NCBI GenBank assembly: GCA_023105745.1
Contig: JALGQZ010000008.1
Location: 51,202,618-51,266,617, forward strand
From: Austropuccinia psidii
Lineage: Eukaryota > Basidiomycota > Pucciniomycetes > Pucciniales > Sphaerophragmiaceae
Direction of reading: 5' to 3'
Length of the DNA: 64,000 nt
The translations under genes and the position numbers were made by a program. This document shows, piece after piece, positions 45,117 through 55,736 of this stretch. The notes under the pieces are model-generated. The model saw only the letters and a list, made by a program, of their open reading frames with translations, was not told where the DNA came from and made no database searches. Position 1 is the stretch's first letter. Each line of letters starts with the position of its first letter.

Positions 45117-46411
45117 CTAGTTATCTCTACCCAAGTCATCAAAAGTTCTCTGGAAGTCATTTATCAACTGATCCTCATACCAGGCAAATTTTGCAGCCAT
45201 CTCTTCAGAAGCAGTACCTGGAATAGTCCTGTCATTGGCATACATAATCACCTCTCTGCTATTTCTATCAACCCTCCTGAACAATCTGGCCACAGCATCT
45301 TGATTTTCACTAGCCGCGTTGGGATCTTCTCTGGTAAACCGGATAGGCCAACGTTCTCTTCTTTGGAAGACTTGGGCGGCAGGAAACGGCAAAGGGGATA
45401 ATCCATCTCTTCTTCTGCTGGAGCTGGCCACAGGTTGGAGTTGACGGGAGGTGGTTATGGGTGAGTTTCTAGGCTGTTGAACTGGTGATGGTCTTACTGC
45501 TGGAATCAAGGCAGGCCTGGTGGTATGGGAAGTAGTTGGTGAAGGAGGAGGAAGGGTTGTAGGAATAGAGGCAAGCATTGGTTGAAAGGTTCTTGGAGTA
45601 CTGGGAATGACTTGACTTTGGAATCTGGTGTTGGCAAGAGGTTGAGAGGAGGAATTGCTGGATGGATGGCCACTTGAATGGGGAATAACTTGAACTTCTT
45701 CACCATCCAACTCATCACTTCCTTCAGCATCTGGATCTGATGGGGAATCAACAATTCTTCCTAGCTTCTTCACTACTTTCACCACTCCATCAGCATTGGT
45801 CCTTGAAATTGGAATTTCTGAGCTGTAGTGGATGGGCCTACCACCAATTGGAGTGGACCCTCCAACATTAGTCCATCTGGCCACATCCCTCTGCCTGGAA
45901 CCAGTCACTACATCAAGATATCAGCACCAATTAAATCAAGATATGCAAAGCACTCACATTGAGAAAATCCAGAAGTGGCATCAGGGGTAGGCTCCTCAAG
46001 AATGGGGAATTCCTGCCCATAAGGCCCATCCTTCCTACTCCACAAGTGTCTCTTGACCCGGGACAAAGTTGATCCGGTACGGCGGCATGGCTTCTTCCCA
46101 ATAAAGCAGAAATGGCATTTTGACGATCGAGGATTGTAATGTTGAAAGCAATCCTTACCCCTGGCCAAACACTCAGTACAGGCAGGATCAAGGACTTCAA
46201 CTGCTCTGAACCCATCATATGTTTGGGAGGGGTCAAAATGGCCAGAAGACGCCATAGAAGGAGAAGACAATCGACTGAAGACGCCAGAACCATGAAGAAT
46301 AGACGGTGGCGGTGCAGAAGGGGAAGATTCAGTGAGCTCAGTCAGTTTGGAACTCATAACTGAAGAATATGCAAGCAGAAGATTCAAGACGTCAGAATCA
46401 ATCCACTCCAT
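45117..46411 (-). CDS. antisense Zn2Cys6-type protein carried by family C
   Basis: Two exons on the minus strand, 46411-45958 and 45907-45117, around a 50-nt intron (45908-45957, GTGAGT...GTAG). Lengths sum to 1245 nt, an intact 414-codon frame. The start MEWIDSDVLN at 46411 is my choice; MSSKLTE at 46357 is an alternative. The N-terminal part has C-X2-C-X6-C-X10-C-X2-C-X6-C, the spacing of fungal binuclear zinc clusters, followed by a basic stretch (RVKRHLWSRK). The middle is proline/serine-rich and the C-terminus is predicted helical and charged (QDAVARLFRRVDRN ... RTFDDLGRDN). In Zn2Cys6 proteins the cluster binds DNA. A role in regulating the element or host genes is inference. Transcription opposite to the genomic RNA explains how an intron survives retrotransposition. 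Confidence 0.75.
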
Positions 46412-46710
46412 ATCAAGAAAAAAGGAACTTGACCCAAGGAAATGGGGCCATAACTCAATTATGCCCCCCCCCTCAAAGCCTCTAAGGTGAAGGTTCATAC
46501 CCCTTTGGGGCTGAACTCATCACCCAGGGCCTCCCTTGCAACTTTGGGGAGGCCAGGATCTTGATGGTCCTGGACCCCATCAATGGGTCCAGGCCATGTA
46601 GGGTAAAAAATGGGTCAGGGCCATTTCTGGACCCCTTGGTCACCCTGGGTCCCCAGCAAATTTGGGCCCAGGGGCTCCATTTTGGTCCTGGGTGCCTCCA
46701 ATAGCCCCCA

Positions 46711-46758
46711 CGGACCGCGGACCGCGGCGTACGGTCCACGGCCCACGGACCGCGGACT
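46711..46758. repeat. GC-rich palindromic cluster (CCGCGG) in family C
   Basis: About 48 bp of repeated CGGACCGCGGAC-type units with three CCGCGG sites and GGACCG/CGGTCC inverted arms, in an otherwise AT-rich element. It lies 300 bp upstream of the antisense gene start, so it may be part of that gene's promoter. Confidence 0.55.
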
Positions 46759-46765
46759 GTAGGAT

Positions 46766-47333
46766 CCCAGAGACTCAAAAGGGCCAAAAAGGGCCAAAAA
46801 TCAATATATCAAGGTTTTTCACCAGAGCACCCAAAAAGGCCTAAAAGGCCATAAAAAGCAAATTTCATCAAGATCACTCAGGATGGAGGCCACAGCCCAA
46901 AACCCGCTTGGAGGGCTGTCTGAGGCCAATTCCTTGGATGATGGGGACAAGACCCCTTGGAGGAAAGTTTCACTCATTCATTGGATTAAGTCTGGGCCAA
47001 TGAGTACAAGTCATATACTCATTGAGCCCCAATTTCTGAGCACAAGTGCTCAATGGCCTTTATTCTGGGATATATCCCAAGGCCACATCCCAAGGCATGG
47101 CTGATTGAATCAAAAGAAAAAGAATGGCATATTCTGGAAGGAATACTCACTCAAGCTTGGAAAAAAGGGGGAATCAATTGAATTTGGCAGGGAAGAAGGA
47201 ATGAAGGATTTTCAGGATAATGGTCAAGAGGAAAGAAAATTAAAAGAAGAAATTTTTTGAAAAAACTGTGGGGATATTGAGATGCCACTCAACAGTGGCA
47301 GGGTATTATGGTGTTCAGGAGCCCACCAGTTTC
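46766..47333 (+). other. non-coding 3' part of family C
   Basis: The stretch between the GC cluster and the polypurine tract. No gene seen; the short open frames show no recognisable domain. Confidence 0.5.
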
Positions 47334-47346
47334 AAGAGGGGGATAC
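47334..47346 (+). promoter_or_regulatory. polypurine tract of family C
   Basis: AAGAGGGGGATAC directly before the 3' LTR. Confidence 0.8.
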
Positions 47347-48106
47347 TGTAACAACCATCCATCAGGGGTAAGGGTATTCATTCATACACCCACTCAAACA
47401 CCTCAAATCAGCAAATCCAATATCTGCATCAGCAGTCAGTTTCAGCAATCTTCATTCTGAAACATGCATACAGCTTGGTACATCAATACAGCCTGTCAAT
47501 ACTTGTACAGGATGGATTCACCCAATACAGTTTCAGTACACCAGTATGAAACTGTATGATCACTCAAATACACCACACCTCTTGTACAGGTTCTGTACAG
47601 CTGTACAGGACCTGTATTGGCCAGACTCAATTCAATCATCAATTATTCTCATGAAAATTCTTCCTCTGGATCAGGGCTGGTGATTCTCACATATACCAGC
47701 CCCTCTTTCTCCCCCCTGGGGACTTTTCCCCAGTTAATTAATTTAGTTTATTTATCATTTCATAATTATTCTTATCCTTATTTTGGGTATTATAATTATT
47801 TAATTTTAAGTCAGTCTTTGCATTTCTCTCTTCGCCTGTACAGTATGAGTTGGGTGGCCATATCCTTATTAACCCTTCTCTTTCCATTCTGACAGGTTGA
47901 AACAGTGGACTTGGACTTGTTTGTGGTTGGCTCTTCTATTCTTTTACTCTTATCTTGTGTTGCTGCTTTTCTTATATTTATTCTTTAGCAATTTATCTTT
48001 AACACTCTTAAGTGTATCCCCTTTTATCTTATCTTTGAGCCCTCCATAAGTGAGTCCCAGTTTACTGAGTGCCAGGCCCTCTTCACTTCGAAGAGCCCCT
48101 GTGACA
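47347..48106 (+). repeat. 3' LTR of family C
   Basis: 760 bp, five substitutions against the 5' LTR, followed by target copy ccaag. Has the same palindrome and promoter motifs. Confidence 0.93.
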
Positions 48107-48111
48107 CCAAG

Positions 48112-49880
48112 TCTTTGGATAGGCACCATGAACTCTTATCTTCAAGTAAAGAAGCTCATGGGGCCAGAAAAGACAGAACATTTTCTGAAGGGTTGGACAC
48201 CAATGTCTTGCAAAGGACAAGTCCAACAGATAAAAGCTTGGTTGAAAAACCAAAGCATGTTATCAGAGAATCAGAAGAAGAAGTTGGCCCAAGGAAAGGA
48301 AAACAGCCCAGTGGAAGCTCCCCATGCATCCACCAGCTAAAATCCGCCTCAACAAGTGCCAAACAAGCCCAAGCAAGCCCCAAAGACCAATCAGAAGGGA
48401 AAGGTAAAGCCCAAATGGAACAAGCCTTACCCGCAGAATTACAGAATCCCAAAGAAAGAAAAGACAGCCATGGAGAATGTGTTCAATATGGCAAGAACTC
48501 TCATGGAATTCAAAAACAAGGAGGAGGAAGGATTGAGCCAAACTTTCCCAAAGAAATAGATCTTGTTAAGCTTTCAACTCAATTTGAATCTTGTAATAAA
48601 GAAATTATGACAAAGCTTAAAACATTTGAGTATATCCAACATAAGCTGGGTAATGAGATATTACAAGTAAAAGACCAACAAAAAACAGATATTGGCCTTG
48701 AAAATTTTAATAAAGACAATATTGTGTCTTTGATGCAAATTTGTGCAAGAATTGAGTCTAAAGCTACTTTTCTCAATCAACCAGATGACAATTCAATTTC
48801 TTTTATAACTGGACATCTAAGAGAATTGAAATTACAAGTTCAAAACTTGGAAAATTCAACTGGTCACAATGCAGCTCTTTTTCAAGAGCAATTGAAAAAA
48901 AAGTGATAAAGCAAGACTTGAATTGAAAGAAGACATTCAATCAAGTATTAATAATATATCACTGAAAAATGAATTTCCAAGGCAATCCACACCAATTCTT
49001 GACAGAAATGTGTTTAATGATTTACATCATACCATTTCAAGTAATGAGGTGGAAACTGCTTGCAATTTCAAAGACATTCCAAAATTAGAGGAATGTCCAA
49101 CCTTCAATGGTGAAGGAGAATATAATCATATGGAATTTATGAAAACAATTGATATGTTCAAAGAAGACTTTAACATACCAGATGAATACATAAGTGCCAG
49201 ATTACACTCATCATCTGCCAGATCAGCAAAGAAATGGTACTACAAAATGAGACAAGACCATGGTAAACATTCTTGGCCTTGGTGGAAAGAACAAATTATT
49301 TCCAAATGGGCTAATGATTCCTGGAGATTTAAAATTGAAAATTCTTTTGAAGAAGCCATTTTTAATATTGAGAGGGACAGGCCCATGTCTTGGTTTCTTA
49401 AACAGAAGGACATATTAACTGCCCTTCATCCTGATATGTCTGAAACAATGGTACATAAAAGGATATTAATAAAGTGTGGTGGTGACCTTGAGCATGCTAT
49501 AAGAAGCAGATGTATTGAGCCCTTCTCTACCAAAGATTATATCAATGCTATGGAGGACATCACTACTAGAACAAAAATTGGAAGAAATTGGTCCAAATCC
49601 GCAATATATAACAATACTAATGGGAAACAAATTTCAAAGCCAAATAAACCACAAGACAGACTTCCTTTGAAATTTCACAAATGTGGAAGTACATCTCATT
49701 TAGCAAACACTTGCCCAAAAAAGACAAGAATCAATGAGATAAATGTTGAAAAAGTGGAAGACACAAAAGAACCAACTGATGTATCTTTACATGAAAGTGA
49801 TTCTGAGCCTTCAGAAGAAGAAGAAGTACCAGAGGAGCTTAGTATCAAAAAATTAATGTTTCTTTTGAAGCCACTGAGGT
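48112..49880 (+). pseudogene. family D gag, remainder
   Basis: It continues 37766 in frame to TGA at 48904-48906, which arises from an A8 run (48895-48902). The next frame carries on (LKEDIQSSINN) with the core HMEFMKTIDMFKEDF, a tryptophan-rich segment (KHSWPWWKEQ) and a knuckle FHKCGSTSHLANTC in which the first cysteine of CX2CX4HX4C is phenylalanine. Another shift near 49,850 separates it from the protease frame. Gag of a Ty3/Gypsy element unrelated in sequence to families A and C. Confidence 0.8.
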
Positions 49881-51447
49881 ACACACTCATTTACCACTGT
49901 ATAGTGATGAATGTATGGATCTCATACATGTGCAAGATGCTAAAATGCAGAAAACCAAACCTGCCAGAGGTAAAGGTTATACAGCTGGTTCATCTTGTAT
50001 GACTAATATTGTGATAAACAACACAGAAGCCAAGATACACCTTGACTCAGGTTCTTTTTTCACTTGTGTTGGAAAGGATTATCTTGACAAGGTTTATACC
50101 AATTGGCAAGACAAATTAATGCCAATTGAAGGTATAACATTCAGAAGTGCTAGCCAAAATATGCACCCCTTGGGTATATTTGAGGCAGCAATCATATTTC
50201 CTCATCCTGCAGGAATTATAAGATTGAAAGTTGAAATTGTTGTCATGAATAATTGTTCTTCACAACATTTTATACTTGGGAATGATTATTTCAATATTTA
50301 TGGTATTGATATTAATAATCTTAAAGACAGGTATTTCACTATAGGGGAAAATAAAAGACAAAAATTTTCTTTTCCTCTAGAAAAAAAAATTACTGTCATT
50401 GAACAAGTGAAAAATGTTAATAAGGAAAAATTTGTGTCAAGTCAATTGATTGAAGCACAAATTAGTCCTGAATTAACACTAGAAATGAAGGAGGAGCTGA
50501 TTGAAATTTTATTTCAATACAGAGAAGCCTTTGCTTCAGACAATGAAATACTTGGGGCTATAAAAGGCAATGAAGTGGACATTATGCTTAATGTGGAAAG
50601 GCCTTATCCGCCACTATCAAGAAGACCAGCTTACCCAGCTAGCCCTAGGTCTAGAGAAGCATTAGAAAATCATATTAACAAACTAATGAAACTGGGAGTT
50701 CTTAGAAAGGTTGGACACAATGAGGAGGTAGAAGTCACAACTCCAGTAATCATTACTTGGCATAATGATAAGTCAAGGATGGTTGGTGATTTTGGAGCAT
50801 TGAATACCTATACTATTCCAGACAGGTATCCAATCCCTAGAATTCATGAGACTTTGACTCAATTATCCAAAGCAAGATTCATTACTTCCATGGATGCTCT
50901 GAAAGGCTTTCATCAGAATGTTTTGACGCCTCATGCTGGAAAGGTTATTGAGAATAATTTCTCATTGTGGGATTTATGAGTATTTTAGAATTCCTTTTGG
51001 TATTAAAAATGCACCCTCTCATTATCAGAGAATGATGAATACCATCTTCCCACATGAATTGTCAGAAGGATGGTTAATCATTTATATTGATGACATTATC
51101 ATTTGTTCAGAAACCTCGCAATTACATTTAGAGAGACTTTCATTAGTACTTAAGAAAATTCTTCAAGTGAACATGAAAATATCTCTTAAAAATGTAATTT
51201 TGGGTTTCATGAGTTCAAAGCTCTAGGACATGTAGTCTCAGGACTGAGCCTTGGTGTTGACAAAAACAAAGTGGCTGCAGCTTTACTGAAGCAAATGCCC
51301 GAGAAAAAAATGATGTCTTTTTTAGGGTTTGCCAGTTATTACAGGCAACACCTTAAAGATTTTGCAATCCATGCCAGATCATTATACAGAATTTGTGATC
51401 AAAAAACTGTTTTTGAAATGACACAGGAGAGGATTCAAGCACATGAT
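49881..51447 (+). pseudogene. family D pol, truncated in RNase H region
   Basis: Protease LDSGSF (DSG at 50044-50052), RT with VGDFGALNTYTIPDRYP, a frame break near 50,940, FGIKNAPSHYQ and YIDD (51083-51094), another break near 51,190, then [17 protein letters not shown]. Homology stops at about 51,447, where GC-rich sequence begins, so RNase H, integrase and 3' LTR are missing. At least three frameshifts lie within pol. The element is inactive. Confidence 0.82.
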
Positions 51448-51787
51448 ACACCAGGGCAAATCTCGCGTCAATCGTCGGCGATTGACTTCACGTCGCACCG
51501 CCGTCAGTATAAAATCTTGCTTCAGTCACGTTAGTGTCACTTTATAGTCACTGGATTTAGTGGGTCACTTCACGTCAGCATCAAGACAACGTCAATCGTC
51601 ACATGTGTCACATGAGAATGTCACTCAAAGCCCAAACCCATTTCAACACTATGCGCAACGTTCGTGTAATTTCACCTCATTGGCTTCCGCCTCCCCGACG
51701 CTTAGCATGCTTACGCACCCGCACCGCCCTCCATCCGGATGAGACTCCGACACTGCCCGCCCCTCTCCGTCCTCACCACTCCTTACG
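51448..51787. other. GC-rich junction sequence, no gene
   Basis: Abrupt rise in GC with repeated CGTCA/TCACGTC words (51,460-51,620), then pyrimidine-rich sequence. No gene recognised. Confidence 0.5.
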
Positions 51788-52386
51788 CTTTCACACCCCC
51801 GCCCCTACCATCCTTACGCTTGTGTAGTACCCTCCCGACATGCCTCCGACAACGCTTACCATCCATACGCTCATGTAGTGCCCTCCCTACATGCCTCCGA
51901 CACCACTTATGACCCTTACGCTCATGTAGTGCCCTCCCGACATGCCTCCGACACCACTTATGACCCTTACGCTTGTGTAGTGCCCTCCCGACATGCCTGC
52001 GACACAGCTTACCATCCTTACGCTTGTGTAGTGCCCTCCCGACATGCCTCCGACAACGCTTACAATCCTTACGCTCATGTAGTGCCCTCCCGACACTGCT
52101 TACCATCCTTACGCTCATGTAGTGCCCTCCCGACACTGCTTACCATCCTTACGCTCATCTAGTGCCCTCCCGACATGCCTCCGACAACAGTTACCCTCCC
52201 TCCCGACATTCTCCCAACACTGCTTACCATCCTTACGCTCATCTAGTGCCCTCCCGACATGCCTCCGACAACAGTTACCCTCCCTCCCGACATTCTCCCG
52301 ACACTGCTTACCATCCTTACGCTCATCTAGTGCCCTCCCGACATGCCTCCAACAACGCTTACCCTCCTCACGCTTCCGTATTACAT
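51788..52386. repeat. minisatellite 1 (51-bp units with 40- and 84-bp variants)
   Basis: The core word CCTTACGCT recurs, followed by CATGTAGTGCCCTCCCGACA. Regular 51-bp spacing from about 51,864 to 52,065, then two 40-bp units and 84-bp compound units. The long open frames in both directions exist because 51 is divisible by three. I do not regard them as genes. Confidence 0.85.
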
Positions 52387-52397
52387 CCATAGTGTAC

Positions 52398-52421
52398 AGT
52401 ACGGTGGCTTGTTGGCGTACA
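52398..52421. repeat. degenerate 24-nt palindrome
   Basis: Left arm GTACGGTGGC is exact, while the right arm is altered but ends CGTACA. 18 of 24 positions fit the consensus of the palindromes at 55278 and 57208. Confidence 0.45.
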
Positions 52422-52920
52422 CGATGAACGCAATTGCCGAAATATGCTGAGTGGCCTTCTCTGCCAACAGGACCTAAGGGGATATTGGTCAGTATATTCA
52501 CCATGTTGTGGTTAGGGTTTAAATCATGAGACTCACAAATTAAAACCTAATAAGTGGACTATTTAAGACAAGAATTGTGTCTCCTGTTTCCCCAACAAAA
52601 CCATTTTATTTCATATCAATCAAAGGAACACTTTGCTTAGTCCTTACCTCATGAGCGTTGAATAGTTCAAAAGTTGACTTTAGTAGGTTTCTCACTAGTC
52701 AACTTTATTCAATGTCTCACAGGGAAGTGATTTCATTTGCATGATATGAAATAATTTGCAAAACATCGCCTCCTTCAGTTTCCCGACAAATCGCATTTTG
52801 CAAATGCGATTATTTTACTTGCACCTTTTTTCTTGAATTTGGATCTTTTTATTCAAAAATTTTCAAACAAGTTATCAATCACCTCGTCACCATCTATTTG
52901 CTTAATAAACTACCTCCGCT
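52422..52920 (+). other. upstream region of the 52921 gene
   Basis: About 500 bp without a gene. A 23-nt palindrome at 52789-52811 has perfect 10-bp arms (AATCGCATTT / AAATGCGATT) around TGC, about 110 bp before the start codon, and is a candidate operator. Similar words (ATTTGCAAAA) lie at 52,754-52,763. Confidence 0.45.
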
Positions 52921-55159
52921 ATGGCCCGAACCCCGGGAAATTCAACTGAATTCAATGAACGACCAACTTCAGCCCCAGAGAGTGGAAGTGAAATCTCTGA
53001 TATCGCCAGTAGTCGTGAATTAGGCATTGAAGTAGAGAGCCAGTCACATGAAGATAATCAAGATCCACCAGTTCTTCCGGAATGTGAGTATGCATCCATC
53101 TTGAATATTTCAAATCTCTCAAAACCTGATATTGTGTCATAGCCTTTATTTCAGGGCAGCCTCCAAGCTCTCAGAAACCGAATTTTAAAAGTTATGAGAA
53201 GGAAAAGACTGTTGAACCTTGTGCACCGACAGAAGATGATGGGCAAGATGATGTAATTTTCAGTGGGGAGGTTGAAATTATATCCAAGGAACAATTTGTC
53301 TCCAACATTGCTCAAACAATCCCAAGGCTCGAAAAAATCCAAAATGATAGTAAAATTCCTGATTATGTGCTTCAAAAGATTGCTGAAGCCATGAGCCTGC
53401 TCAAAATGGATTTGAACCGTAAGTCCATTACTAATTCAAAAACAAAATTGATATCAATAGCTGCTTACAATATATGGGCAGGTGTGGAGGTGGGAGAATT
53501 TCTACCTGAAGGATCTCGAGTCATCATTGGATTTCCAGGCAAAGGATTGGGAAAAAGACCAAATATACATGCGACCAAAAAAACAAACAAAAAACTCCGT
53601 ACCTTTGAAGCCGCAAACGATTCTCGCGATCAAGGTCATGAAATTATCAATGTTGAAGGGGACCATATTGATAATCAACCTCCGCATACTGAACCCCCCC
53701 CCAATACTCAATGAAACAATCCATCATGAAGCTCCACATACTGAAAGCCCCCCGATACCCAATGAAACAATGCATGATGCAACCCCTCCCGCCTCTCCTT
53801 GGAATATTCAAGCCTTTCAAGAAAGGGAAACAATTAAACATAATACAATGGGACGAGATATGACTGATATAATTCCCGACGCTGAGCCCGAAGTGTCATC
53901 CGCTGCGAATTTTCAAGGAATATTTTTATCCCGCATGGAAGAGTTTGCAGGTATTTTGAATTATCATTCCAATATTACTCAACAATCATGGAAAAGGGGG
54001 ATTGATAATATCAATAGGATTTACAAAAATAGATGGGACAATTTACCAACAAAGGATGCTCATACATTCCTTCCTGTTGATATTAAGGTGATCAGTAACC
54101 AAGAGCTTAAAATGTTGGCCTGGCTGGAGGACCTTGAGATGGCAGGTGAGTTTCATCTTTGTGCATGATACATGATTATTGGCTGTTGACTGGTGATATA
54201 AATTGCAATATACAGGGTTAGATTTTTTTAAGCCAACAGAAACAGAAGCGTTTTTTGATCACAACATTTGGAATCTCAAATTGATGAAGGAATCAGCTAA
54301 ACCTCCAGATAATCTCCCAAAGTCTGAACACTCCTTCTTCAAAATGGTTCAGAGCCTTCTTTACCCCGCGAATCCAGTTAAACATTTTTGGGCAAATGTT
54401 ATGTTTGAATCCATTAGTTTAGTCTCATACGATGTGATTGCACCCAAACCATATGTTGCACCAACATCAAATTCGACCGATCCTCTTGGACTTGAACGGG
54501 GAGCAGTTGAATACCTTGCCTCCTGCTTGAGTAAATCGAAGCAACGTGCAACCCAACTCAGCATTGAAGGTGGCGGGGCTGAAAATGAGATATCCACAAA
54601 GCCGCACAAGAACCTGGAGGATCTAATGGATACAGTTATCCATTTGATGATTGTGTACAACGTGGTACGTGCACATACAAAGGTCAAAATTAATGGCATC
54701 AAAGGCAAACTCACAAACTCAAAGAAAAATGAGGCCATCAAAGATCTTTTGACGTGTCACAAGAATCTAGGAATAAATCGAATTTGCTATGGTATATTAG
54801 CGGCATTCTGTGCGGCGGGGGTTCATGGTTTGATGGTATGCTCAGATGACTGGAGAACAAGCTCAGTTAAAGGGGCTTTATCACTAATTGACATTTCCGC
54901 AAAACTTTCAGAGGGTAAAAATCTAGTGGAGCCAGTGTGGCTACGTACTAATAAGTATATATGTGATTTACTGAATAAAAGTTTCTTCTCATCAGAGTCT
55001 TTTAACCCCGCTGTACCTCTTAGATTTGAATTTGCACGATGCTTAGTATTAGACTTTGGTGATGCCTGGGTGGCGAAACGCGTGCTTGGTTCAAATGATG
55101 AGGTCACCTTGACGGTACCCAGGTCAGCTAAACTCACAACCAGGATTGACCCGTTTTAG
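52921..55159 (+). CDS. unknown protein, three exons, one homopolymer frame break
   Basis: Exons 52921-53083, 53155-54145 and 54216-55159. Introns 53084-53154 (71 nt, GTGAGT...TTTCAG) and 54146-54215 (70 nt, GTGAGT...ACAG). The exon sum is divisible by three only if one C is removed from the C9 run 53694-53702, which gives about 698 residues. The N-terminal third is acidic and disordered-looking, the centre has a proline-rich duplicated motif (TEPPP / TESPPIPNET), and the C-terminal half is globular and helical (GLDFFKPTETEAFF ... VLDFGDAWVAKRVLG). No family recognised: no membrane segment, signal peptide, zinc finger or recombinase motif. Its neighbour is a TET-like gene in the same orientation. 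Confidence 0.72.
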
Positions 55160-55277
55160 ATTAGCTTTGTACTAGATAGATTGTAATTGAATTTTGCAAA
55201 GTTATTTATGAATTTAATAATCATGACTTCCTATCCTCCTACTGCCCGGATGCCACAGTCTGAGTACCAATAGTAAT

Positions 55278-55301
55278 TGTACGGCGGCATGCCTCCGTAC
55301 A
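55278..55301. repeat. 24-nt palindrome between the two cassette genes
   Basis: TGTACGGCGGC AT GCCTCCGTACA, one arm mismatch. It sits 119 bp after the stop of the upstream gene. Confidence 0.6.
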
Positions 55302-55736
55302 TCATTGCAAAGACTCCGACAAGACGCAAGCTGAGTCAGACGATGTGCCCGCGAGTAGCACACGCGGGTGCATTGCGGGAAGTCGCGTTTATCACTTCCC
55401 ACCAGCCCATAATAGGCCAAATGTTCCTGTGTCTTTCAAGAGGACTAGGATAGCTAGGGATCCGCAGGAGGATGCATATTGCATTTGCGTGTGCTTGCAA
55501 TATTCCAAATGGTTGGATTGGAAAGTGATTGCATGGGAACATCAATGTGTAAAATTGAATAATGCACTATCCACTGCAATTTTCAGGTTCAGGTATTTGA
55601 GATCGTGAATTTGCCAAGGTCAGGCGTGAGCTTTCTTTTTAGCCGCAATTAAAAAAGATTCATCCACCGCAATCCAATTTAGGTGATATTAATAAATCAG
55701 TAATCATTCGGTTTCATTTCATTTTCTGCTGAAAGC

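Larger units (their letters stand above)
37767..48106 (+). mobile_element. family C Ty3/Gypsy chromovirus with antisense gene, recent
   Basis: 10,340 bp with identical-length 760-bp LTRs that differ at five positions by my count, flanked by perfect duplications ccaag (37762-37766, 48107-48111). It is clearly related to family A across gag and pol but with shorter LTRs and a 2.5-kb 3' extension (44,850-47,333) that holds a minus-strand gene. Two single-base frame breaks (gag near 39,360, pol at 43691-43696) are the only lesions seen. Confidence 0.93.

Noticed and set aside
44456..45226. Plus-strand open frames after family C pol
   Set aside because: They run through intron-like modules and pyrimidine-rich sequence with no domain and no family A counterpart.
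51788..52386. Possible CRISPR array
   Set aside because: Tandem minisatellite without unique spacers, in a eukaryotic context, and no cas genes.
51783..52504. Several long open frames with 17-residue repeats through minisatellite 1
   Set aside because: They exist on both strands because the unit is 51 bp; no start context, intron or domain supports a gene.
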